Assembly: GCA_965198855.1 (NCBI GenBank)
Contig: CBDAPZ010000001.1
Coordinates: 1,488,001-1,552,000 of the forward strand
Source: BOG-908 sp965198855
GTDB taxonomy: Bacteria > Pseudomonadota > Alphaproteobacteria > Acetobacterales > Acetobacteraceae
DNA length: 64,000 nucleotides
Direction of reading: 5' to 3'
Shown here: positions 41,432-49,447 of the stretch, piece after piece
Layout of the letters: each line of letters begins with the position of its first letter
Position numbering within the stretch: the stretch's first letter is position 1
Made by a program: the position numbers and the translations under genes
Notes under the pieces: generated by a model
What the model saw: the letters and a program-made list of their open reading frames with translations, nothing else
The model's database searches: none
What the model was told of the DNA's origin: nothing

Positions 41432-42526
41432 TCAGCTGATGGACGCTATGGCTTCCACCGCCGCCAACCCGTGTTCGAACGCGGCAACATCGATTGAAAA
41501 TTCATGGTCGCCGGCGTGTTGGGGAGATGACCCGAACACGTATCCCATCGGCTGACGGGAGCGTTCTGCCAGCCCTGATTGTGCAAAACCCGGATGATGC
41601 GACGTGCCGCGCAGCGCGCAGATCACACTGCCTGGCGGTGCGAAAATACTGCCATGCAGGCCTGAGCCATACTCGCCGAGCACGCGGCTGGCTGAGCGGA
41701 ATATTTGTATTTGCTGCGACAGAGACATGGTTTCAGGAAACACCAGCTCATAGCCAGCCTGGATCGCCCGCGCCTCGATGGCGGCACGTTCGCGCAACCT
41801 GCGCGCGCCGGAAAGACGCGCACGGGAGATAAAAAGTCGTCGATCCGTCATGGCCTGGTCCGGTAATCCGGCATGGGCGGCAAACCGTTCGAGCCAGAAA
41901 TGGGTCGCCTGCACAAAGAGTGGATGAAACCGGCTGCGCAGCCGGAACAAGCTCGGCATGACGAGCTCGTCCGGCATCAACCGCTCTGCCCTTTGATCGT
42001 GCCAGACCAGATTTTCACCCGGCACACCGATAAGAGATAGAAATTGGCGCACGAAGCGCGGGCTGCTCGCCGGCAGCATCAGTTTGATTTTTTGGATGTC
42101 GATCCCGGCCAAGTGCAAAGCGTAGAGCCGCGGCAGAAAATCGGTCAGCCAATGCCCGAAGATGTCGAAGCCGGGCCCGTGGATGATGGCCGCCTGTCCC
42201 TCCACACGCCGCACCGGCAGGTTTGCCCAACCCGCGGCCTGTCCTGAAAGCACGGCTTGCACATGCGCGCGCGGATGGTTCAGCGAAAGCGACCACAAGG
42301 CCGCGCCATCTTGCATAATAATGCCGTCGAAGATCACTTCTGCCGTGTGCAGCGTGGTGCAGCCGACGCTGCCTATTTCGGTTTCGCTATACAGATCCGG
42401 CGCCAGAAAACCGGGCAGCGTGCCGAACGTGAAACAGGGTGGCGTCGGCGGGGCACGAAAGCGCGCGCCAAATTCCTGGTAGGTTTTCGATGCGGCCTCG
42501 AGCGGCACGAGATCAGGCAATACCAT
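41432..42526 (-). CDS. Glycosyltransferase family 61 protein (DUF563)
   Basis: 364 residues. Core: GFDIFGHWLTDFLPRLYAL, DRRLFISRA, and GYELVFPETMSLSQQIQIF followed by GEYGSGLHGSIFA, all typical of GT61. Likely adds a sugar to a surface glycan. Lies 21 nt after the sulfotransferase gene and reads in the same direction as the psp genes. Confidence 0.85.
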   Translation of the reverse strand: MVLPDLVPLEAASKTYQEFGARFRAPPTPPCFTFGTLPGFLAPDLYSETEIGSVGCTTLHTAEVIFDGIIMQDGAALWSLSLNHPRAHVQAVLSGQAAGWANLPVRRVEGQAAIIHGPGFDIFGHWLTDFLPRLYALHLAGIDIQKIKLMLPASSPRFVRQFLSLIGVPGENLVWHDQRAERLMPDELVMPSLFRLRSRFHPLFVQATHFWLERFAAHAGLPDQAMTDRRLFISRARLSGARRLRERAAIEARAIQAGYELVFPETMSLSQQIQIFRSASRVLGEYGSGLHGSIFAPPGSVICALRGTSHHPGFAQSGLAERSRQPMGYVFGSSPQHAGDHEFSIDVAAFEHGLAAVEAIASIS

Positions 42527-42547
42527 CCAGCTTCGCCCCCGGCTGGG

Positions 42548-43168
42548 CTACCGCTCAGGATAGCCGAACCTGACGAAATCTAGTTCGTAATAATTTAAAA
42601 TATCTTTATGCAGTTTCGTATCTATTTGCGCCCAATCGGGTGTCGTCATCGGCGCATGCATGTCCCTGGGCACCGCGCGCTTCGCAAAGGCCAGGCCGAT
42701 GCCGGCCTGCAGCCGATCGACAAAAGCCTCGCCGAAGCCATCCTCCAGCTTGAACACATGTGCTTCCGGCAGCCAGAAATCCGATTGCGGCCGCAAATGG
42801 TTGTCCATCGCGGCAGGGTTCTGCCGGACCAACCCGATCATGCGTGCAAGCCACGGCTCGAACGCCTCACGCGTGCCGCCGCTTATCGTCTCCATGGCGA
42901 ATTTGGAGGCCAGGCGGCGCAGCGGATGACGCACGGTCATGAATACGTAATCGAATTTTGCCGGATCGAAGAGGGCCTGCAGAACCTCCGCCGCCATGTG
43001 CTGCGGAGAGGTGCGACGCACCGGGTTGAGCGATTCCGTTGAGCCACCGCGATCGAGATACGCAGTCTTGAAACCGTTGGCCTCGAAGAACGCCTCAATA
43101 GAGGTGCCGCCCGCCTTCGGCACGTGAATGAAAAGAACCCGGCGCGTCCCCTTGAAGAAGACGGGCAT
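42548..43168 (-). CDS. Sulfotransferase family 2-like protein
   Basis: 206 residues. The 5'-phosphosulfate-binding loop is FIHVPKAGGTSIEAFF, and the 3'-phosphate site is in FMTVRHPLRRLASKF. It would transfer sulfate from PAPS to a glycan. Next to GT61, so surface glycan modification is likely. It follows pspC by 21 nt. Confidence 0.85.
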   Translation of the reverse strand: MPVFFKGTRRVLFIHVPKAGGTSIEAFFEANGFKTAYLDRGGSTESLNPVRRTSPQHMAAEVLQALFDPAKFDYVFMTVRHPLRRLASKFAMETISGGTREAFEPWLARMIGLVRQNPAAMDNHLRPQSDFWLPEAHVFKLEDGFGEAFVDRLQAGIGLAFAKRAVPRDMHAPMTTPDWAQIDTKLHKDILNYYELDFVRFGYPER

Positions 43169-43189
43169 CGTGGCCGTGCCTCGGCTCGC

Positions 43190-43567
43190 CTATCTGCGTT
43201 CCAGATCGCGGAAGGCGCGCCGCAATTCGGACTCCGATCGCAAGGTCGCCGCCTCAAGGTTGGAAAGCCGCTGATCCAGGCCGTGGAAACGTTCCCTCAC
43301 CCCGTCGTAATCATCCATTGGCCTCATCGGCGGCGTGAAGCGCTTCTCGGCCTTTGGCTTGGCAAACATGTAATGCGACAGGACAAAATATAGGATCAGC
43401 GCAAGCACCCAATGGAGCAGGCCGAAGATCACGAAGCCCGCGCGCGGCACCCAGGCCGGCACAGCGGCACGGCGAGCGATATCGGCACAGACCCCGCTGA
43501 CCCAGCGCGGGCGGCGCGCCTCCGCCATCTTATAAGACGTCGGTCCATACGACATGGTCACACTCAT
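43190..43567 (-). CDS. pspC: PspC-domain envelope stress protein
   Basis: 125 residues. PspC domain at about 18-70 (RPRWVSGVCADIARRAAVP, then a membrane helix GFVIFGLLHWVLALILYFVL), followed by a C-terminal coiled coil (LDQRLSNLEAATLRSESEL). Inner-membrane sensor that recruits PspA on membrane damage. ATGA overlap with the second pspB. Confidence 0.88.
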   Translation of the reverse strand: MSVTMSYGPTSYKMAEARRPRWVSGVCADIARRAAVPAWVPRAGFVIFGLLHWVLALILYFVLSHYMFAKPKAEKRFTPPMRPMDDYDGVRERFHGLDQRLSNLEAATLRSESELRRAFRDLERR

Positions 43568-43815
43568 CTTGACTCACTCCTGCTGCGCCAGCCGGGCGCC
43601 TCGGTGTCCAGAACGTTTTCGAGATAACCCATGCGCTGCTCCATGCGGCGCGCCGTATTGCCAAGCGCCTGCATCTGCGCCTGGTCCTCCGGCGACGTGC
43701 CGCGATGGGACTGCCGCCGAACGATCACCACCGTCGCACCGCAGATGATCGCCAGCACCGGCAGCATGATCAGCGCCAAAGCGAGTGTGTCAGTCAGCGA
43801 CATCGACCCGTCCAT
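43564..43815 (-). CDS. PspB-like protein, second copy
   Basis: 83 residues: N-terminal membrane helix (LALALIMLPVLAIICGATVVIV), a charged linker, and the tail RRMEQRMGYLENVLDTEAPGWR shared with the first copy. Start ATG 43815 has AGGAG 8 nt upstream; it overlaps the first copy by 26 nt. PspB helps PspC sense envelope stress. Confidence 0.8.
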   Translation of the reverse strand: MDGSMSLTDTLALALIMLPVLAIICGATVVIVRRQSHRGTSPEDQAQMQALGNTARRMEQRMGYLENVLDTEAPGWRSRSESR

Positions 43816-44059
43816 CCTGCATGCTCCTGTTGCGCCAGCCAGGCGCCTCCGAATCCAGAATGCTCTCCAGATGGTAAATCCGCTGTTCCATCCGTCGCGC
43901 GGTCTCCGTCAGAACCTGCAGATGCGCCGGATCGGCGGCGGCGGCTGCCATGCGCATCTTCAGCACCGATTTGTGGTGGCCGAGCAGCAAGCCGCCGGTG
44001 GTAGCGATGATCCCTGGCATCATGACCAGTGCCACGATCGTGTCGGCGGAGTTCCACAT
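43790..44059 (-). CDS. pspB: PspB-like protein, first copy
   Basis: 89 residues with an N-terminal membrane helix (IVALVMMPGIIATTGGLLL) and the tail RRMEQRIYHLESILDSEAPGWR, nearly the same as in the neighbouring copy, so they arose by tandem duplication. Starts 9 nt after pspA. Confidence 0.82.
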   Translation of the reverse strand: MWNSADTIVALVMMPGIIATTGGLLLGHHKSVLKMRMAAAAADPAHLQVLTETARRMEQRIYHLESILDSEAPGWRNRSMQDGRVDVAD

Positions 44060-44068
44060 CAGCCGCGC

Positions 44069-44776
44069 CTAACCCTGCTTGGTGTCGGCCGGCGGCTGCG
44101 GCATGCGATTGCCGAGCCGGGCCTTCAACGCTTCCAGCTCGTCGGTCACGTTGCTGTCTGTCGCCAGACCCGCCAGCTCTTCCTCCAGCGTCGGCCCACG
44201 CGCCGGCGCACGGCCGAGATCGTAGGATTCTACCTTTCCCTCGAGCTGATCAAGTTGGCGCTCGGCAGCCTCGAATCGGAAGAACGCGTCGTTGATCCGG
44301 TCGTCATGTAGCTTTTCCCGCACTTTGAGACGGTTGCCGGCCGTAGCGCGACGCGACGCCAGGCTCTGCTCGCGAGATTTCGCGTCGGCGAGCTTGACCT
44401 GCAGCTTGGAGATATCCTCGTTCTGCTGCGACAGCGCGCCGACCAGCTGTGCCACCTGCTGCTCCAGGCTGGCCCTTGCCTGGCCACGATGCGTGCGAGC
44501 GAGCAAGGCGCCGCGTGCCAGATCCTCGCGGCCACGCGTCAGCGCCAGCTCGGCCTTCTGCTGCCAGTCATCCTCCTCGCGCTTGAGCGACTCGACACGC
44601 CGTTCGAGCTCACGCCGCTCAGCGATGCTGCGCACAGCGGAGGAGCGAACCTCCACCAGCGTATCTTCCATCTCCTGTATGATCAGCCGGATGATCTTTT
44701 CCGGATCCTCAGCGCTGGCAAGCATAGCGTTGAGGTTCGAGTTCACGATGTCGGCGAGGCGAGAAAAGATACCCAT
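44069..44776 (-). CDS. pspA: Phage shock protein A
   Basis: 235 residues, nearly all coiled coil. Starts MGIFSRLADIVNSNLNAML, with EDPEKIIRLIIQEMEDTL, the defining PspA N-terminus. It binds and shores up damaged inner membrane and inhibits PspF when not needed. First gene of a pspA-B-B-C operon with a sigma-54 promoter upstream. Confidence 0.95.
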   Translation of the reverse strand: MGIFSRLADIVNSNLNAMLASAEDPEKIIRLIIQEMEDTLVEVRSSAVRSIAERRELERRVESLKREEDDWQQKAELALTRGREDLARGALLARTHRGQARASLEQQVAQLVGALSQQNEDISKLQVKLADAKSREQSLASRRATAGNRLKVREKLHDDRINDAFFRFEAAERQLDQLEGKVESYDLGRAPARGPTLEEELAGLATDSNVTDELEALKARLGNRMPQPPADTKQG

Positions 44777-44870
44777 GGCCTTGAATCCTTGGCTTATAGC
44801 AATGTTAGCGTCGGTCGGCCGGTCCATCCACTGAATTGGCGAAAGACAGGCTTCGGTTCGCCGCTTCCAT

Positions 44871-44886
44871 TGCAGCCACCGTGCCA
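44871..44886 (-). promoter_or_regulatory. Sigma-54 promoter of the psp operon
   Basis: On the minus strand TGGCACG GTGG CTGCA: the -24 GG and -12 GC are spaced as in the consensus (TGGCACG-N4-TTGCA). It lies 95 nt before the pspA ATG. pspF, a sigma-54 activator, is divergent and 100 nt away. Confidence 0.85.
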
Positions 44887-44990
44887 CTCTTGTAAGGTGC
44901 TGAATATAAAGATATATTTGATAGACTTGCGGATTTGCGCCATAGGTCGCTAAGCTGTTCTCGCCATGTTATGGCGATTGGAACCATCTG

Positions 44991-46022
44991 ATGGCGCGCC
45001 TTGCAAATCCAGCCGAAATCCCCACGCCCATTGGCCAGTCGCCGGCTTTTCTCGACATGCTGGCCCATGTCTCCCAGGCCGCGCCGCTCAACCGCCCTGT
45101 GCTGGTGATCGGCGAGCGTGGCACCGGTAAAGAGCTGGTTGCCGGGCGCCTTGCTTTGTTGTCACCGCGCTGGTCGGCGCCGTTTATTAAACTCAACTGC
45201 GCGGCCCTGCCCGACGCGCTGCTCGATTCCGAGCTGTTCGGCCACGAAGCCGGCAGCTTTACAGGCGCCCAACGCCGCCGCCCCGGCCGCTTCGAGCTCG
45301 CCGACAAAGGCACTATCTTCCTCGACGAGATCGCCACCGCCTCCGCCTCGGTGCAGGAAAAGTTGCTGCGGGTGATTGAATACGGCAGCTTCGAGCGCGT
45401 CGGCGGTGGCGACACGCTACATGTGGACGTGCGCGTCGTCGCCGCCACCAACGTGAATCTGCCGGAAGCGGCCGCCTCGGGCAAATTCCGCGCCGACCTT
45501 CTCGACCGGCTCGCCTTCGACGTTGTGACGGTGCCCCCCCTTCGCTCCCGCCGCGAGGATATCGCCCGCCTTGCCGACCATTTTGCCAACCGTATGACCA
45601 GCGAGCTCGGCCGCAGCTTCTTCGCAGGCTTCACAGACCGTGTGCGCGACATGCTGAATCGCCATGACTGGCCCGGCAATGTACGCGAACTTCGCAACGT
45701 GGTGGAGCGTAGCGTCTACCGCATGCCCGATCCCGAAAAAAAGTTAAACGACATCATTCTGGACCCGTTCGCCTCCAACCATGCGCTGCAGCAGGCGAAT
45801 GCGGGCAAGCAGCTCGCCCCGCCAGACGCGGGCGCCGCAGGCAGTTTCGAGACTGCAACACGCGCTTACGAGGCGAAGCTGCTGCAAAATGCCCTCGAGG
45901 CGTGCCGGTTCAACCAGGCTGAGGCCGCGCGGCAGTTAGGGCTCAGTTATTACCAGTTCAGGCATCATCTGAGGGTGCATGGGATGCTGGGTGAGGCGAA
46001 GAAGGCGGCGGCGGCGGCGTAA
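44991..46022 (+). CDS. pspF: PspF-type sigma-54-dependent activator
   Basis: 343 residues with no receiver or sensor domain: the AAA+ domain starts at once. Walker A GERGTGKE at 41-48, sigma-54 contact loop GSFTGA at 88-93 (usual form GAFTGA), Walker B GTIFLDEI at 107-114, Fis-type helix-turn-helix at the end (NQAEAARQLGLSYYQFRHHL). Activates the divergent psp operon, held in check by PspA. Its TAA stop opens a repeat element. Confidence 0.93.
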   Translation: MARLANPAEIPTPIGQSPAFLDMLAHVSQAAPLNRPVLVIGERGTGKELVAGRLALLSPRWSAPFIKLNCAALPDALLDSELFGHEAGSFTGAQRRRPGRFELADKGTIFLDEIATASASVQEKLLRVIEYGSFERVGGGDTLHVDVRVVAATNVNLPEAAASGKFRADLLDRLAFDVVTVPPLRSRREDIARLADHFANRMTSELGRSFFAGFTDRVRDMLNRHDWPGNVRELRNVVERSVYRMPDPEKKLNDIILDPFASNHALQQANAGKQLAPPDAGAAGSFETATRAYEAKLLQNALEACRFNQAEAARQLGLSYYQFRHHLRVHGMLGEAKKAAAAA

Positions 46023-46158
46023 GGAAGCAGTTCTTTTCTGAAGAAAAGAGCCAAAAGACTTTTATTTCATAGGGTTGGGTTTGCTGGGCAAAGGCCCGGC
46101 TCTAGAGACGCAAAAGTTTTTTGCTTCTCTTTTCAAAAAAAGAAGGCCTTGCTTCCTA
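46020..46158. repeat. A/T-rich composite hairpin element, copy 7
   Basis: TAAGGAAGCAGTTC with a TTTTCTGAAGAAAAG hairpin, spacer with CTCTAGAGACGC, then GTTTTTTGCTTC, an A-rich arm and GCTTCCTAG. Both ends carry the GGAAGC motif in opposite directions. The first TAA is the pspF stop. Confidence 0.8.
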
Positions 46159-46231
46159 GTGTCCGCAATCTTGATGCAACCCCCACTTTGGGTCTAGCAC
46201 CACCCTTACATTGCATTGCACAAGGACGACC

Positions 46232-47185
46232 ATGGCCCGCAACAAGATCGCGCTCATCGGCGCAGGCAACATCGGCGGCACCCTCGCTCATCTTATAGGC
46301 TTGAAGGAGCTCGGCGACGTCGTCCTGTTCGACGTATTCGGTGGCGTTGCTTCCGGCAAGGCGCTCGACCTGATGCAATCCGGTGCAGTCGATCTCTTTG
46401 ACGCCAACATGAGCGGCGGATCGGATTACGGCGCGATTGCCGGCTCCGACGTGGTGATCGTCACCGCCGGTTTCCCCCGTATGCCCGGCATGTCGCGCGA
46501 CGACCTGCTGTCGAAAAATGCCGGCGTCATCAATCAGGTCGCCGACGGTATCAAGCAGCATTGTCCGGATGCCTTCGTGATCGTCATCACCAACCCGCTC
46601 GACGTGATGGTGTGGCAGCTGCAGCAGCGCTCCGGCCTGCCGGCGGCAAAAGTGGTCGGCATGGCCGGCGTGCTCGACAGCGCGCGGTTCAAGCTTTTCC
46701 TCGCTCAGGAATTCAATGTGTCGGTCGAGGACGTGACCGCCTTCGTGCTTGGCGGCCATGGCGACACGATGGTCCCACTCACCCGCTACTCGACGGTTGC
46801 CGGCATCCCCATCCCCGACCTGATCGCGATGGGCTGGACCACGCAGGAGAAGATCGACGCGATCTGTGCCCGCACCGCGAATGGCGGCGGCGAAATCGTA
46901 AAACTGCTGGAGCGTGGCTCGGCGTTCTACGCGCCGGCAGCTTCGGCGATCGCGATGGCGGAGAGCTACCTGCTGGACCGAAAGCGGGTATTGCCCTGCG
47001 CGGCACTGTTGAGCGGCGAATATGGGCTGGACGGCCTCTATATAGGTGTGCCGGTCGTCATCGGCGCCGGCGGCGTGGAGCGGATCGTCGAGATCAAGCT
47101 GAACGCCGACGAGCAGGCCATGTTCGAGAAATCCTGCGATGCGGTGAAGAAACTCATCGCGGATTTCAAGAAACTTCCGATCTGA
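46232..47185 (+). CDS. mdh: Malate dehydrogenase
   Basis: 317 residues, the LDH-like MDH type. NAD loop IALIGAGNIGGTLAH, substrate Arg in FPRMPGMSRDD, ITNPLDVM, catalytic His in GGHGDTMVPL. Start ATG 46232 with AAGGACG upstream. First gene of the TCA block, 16 nt before sucC. Confidence 0.97.
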   Translation: MARNKIALIGAGNIGGTLAHLIGLKELGDVVLFDVFGGVASGKALDLMQSGAVDLFDANMSGGSDYGAIAGSDVVIVTAGFPRMPGMSRDDLLSKNAGVINQVADGIKQHCPDAFVIVITNPLDVMVWQLQQRSGLPAAKVVGMAGVLDSARFKLFLAQEFNVSVEDVTAFVLGGHGDTMVPLTRYSTVAGIPIPDLIAMGWTTQEKIDAICARTANGGGEIVKLLERGSAFYAPAASAIAMAESYLLDRKRVLPCAALLSGEYGLDGLYIGVPVVIGAGGVERIVEIKLNADEQAMFEKSCDAVKKLIADFKKLPI

Positions 47186-47201
47186 TCCGGGGAATCTCGC
47201 G

Positions 47202-48398
47202 ATGAACATCCACGAATACCAGGCCAAGGAGCTGCTCCGCGGCTACGGGGTTTCCGTGTTGCAAGGCTTTGCCGCCTGGACCCCGGAGGAAGCCGCCGCC
47301 GCGGCCGCGAAGCTGCCTGGCCCAGTCTACGTGGTGAAATCGCAGATCCATGCTGGCGGCCGTGGCGCCGGCCACTTCAAGGACGATCCGCAGAGCAAAG
47401 GCGGCGTGCGCCTGGCCAAATCGGTCGAGGAAGTGAAGGCCGCCGCCGAAGCGATGATCGGCCACACGCTGATCACCAAGCAGACTGGCCCTGCCGGCCG
47501 CGATGTGCGCCGCGTCTATGTCGAAGCCGGCTGCGACATCAAGCGTGAGCTTTACCTGTCGCTTTTGGTGGATCGCTCCGTATCGCGCATCGTCATCATG
47601 GCGAGCACCGAAGGCGGCATGGAAGTCGAGGAGGTAGCTGAAAAGCACCCCGAAAAAATCCTCAAAGTCGCAGTGGATCCGGCGACCGGTGTCTCCAGCT
47701 ACCACTCCCGCAAGCTAGCCTTCGGCCTCGGCCTGACCGGCAAACAGATCGGCGCCTTCGGCAAGTTCGTCGATGCGATGTACAAGGCCTTCGTGGCGCT
47801 CGATTGCGCCATTGTCGAGATCAACCCGCTCGTCGTCACCGGCGCCGGCGAGGTGGTCGCCCTCGACGCGAAAGTCAGCTTCGACGACAACGCCCTCTAC
47901 CGCCACGCCGAACTCGCCCAATTGCGTGACGAGGCCGAGGAAGATCCGAAGGAGCTCGAAGCCGCCCGCTTCGACCTCAACTACGTAGCCCTTGATGGCG
48001 TGATCGGCTGCATGGTGAACGGCGCCGGCCTGGCGATGGCCACCATGGACATCATCAAGCTCTACGGTTCCTCGCCCGCCAACTTCCTCGATGTCGGCGG
48101 CGGTGCGACGCGTGAGAAAGTCACGGCAGCGTTCAAGATCATCCTGTCGGATCCGAACGTCGAAGGCATTCTCGTCAACATCTTTGGCGGCATCATGCGC
48201 TGCGACGTCATCGCCGAGGGCGTGGTGATCGCCGCCCGCGAAGTCTCTCTGAACGTGCCGCTGGTCGTCCGACTCGAAGGCACCAACGTCGCTTTGGGCA
48301 AGGAGATCATGGCCAAATCCGGCCTGCCGATCATCTCCGCCGACAATCTGGCCGATGCCGCCGAAAAGATCGTGCGCGCCGTGAAGGAGGCCAACTGA
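47202..48398 (+). CDS. sucC: Succinyl-CoA synthetase beta subunit
   Basis: 398 residues. ATP-grasp domain starting MNIHEYQAKELLRGYGV; KSQIHAGGRGAGHFK; EINPLVVTG; C-terminal CoA-ligase domain with NIFGGIMRCDVIAEG. Makes ATP or GTP from succinyl-CoA. One nt before sucD. Confidence 0.97.
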   Translation: MNIHEYQAKELLRGYGVSVLQGFAAWTPEEAAAAAAKLPGPVYVVKSQIHAGGRGAGHFKDDPQSKGGVRLAKSVEEVKAAAEAMIGHTLITKQTGPAGRDVRRVYVEAGCDIKRELYLSLLVDRSVSRIVIMASTEGGMEVEEVAEKHPEKILKVAVDPATGVSSYHSRKLAFGLGLTGKQIGAFGKFVDAMYKAFVALDCAIVEINPLVVTGAGEVVALDAKVSFDDNALYRHAELAQLRDEAEEDPKELEAARFDLNYVALDGVIGCMVNGAGLAMATMDIIKLYGSSPANFLDVGGGATREKVTAAFKIILSDPNVEGILVNIFGGIMRCDVIAEGVVIAAREVSLNVPLVVRLEGTNVALGKEIMAKSGLPIISADNLADAAEKIVRAVKEAN

Positions 48399-48399
48399 C

Positions 48400-49275
<876 letters not shown>

Positions 49276-49285
49276 GAAACAAAGC

Positions 49286-49323
49286 TTTGGGGGAGCAGAC
49301 GCCTGCCCCCCCAAACCCCCCGG
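49286..49323. repeat. GC-rich hairpin element after sucD (family B)
   Basis: TTTGGGGGaGCAG / CTGCccCCCCCAAA stem, like the ones at 17230 and 52331. It separates sucCD from sucA; the rest of the 172-nt gap holds the ribosome site CAGGAGAG of sucA. Confidence 0.6.
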
Positions 49324-49447
49324 CATGTCTTAGCTATGCTCTGCAAGCAGTGCTGTACGGGGGACACAGTGTGGTGGGTGAACCTATTTTAGCCACATCG
49401 AAGCGTAAAGTTTAGCGCGGACTGAAATCACCAGGAGAGCACGACCG

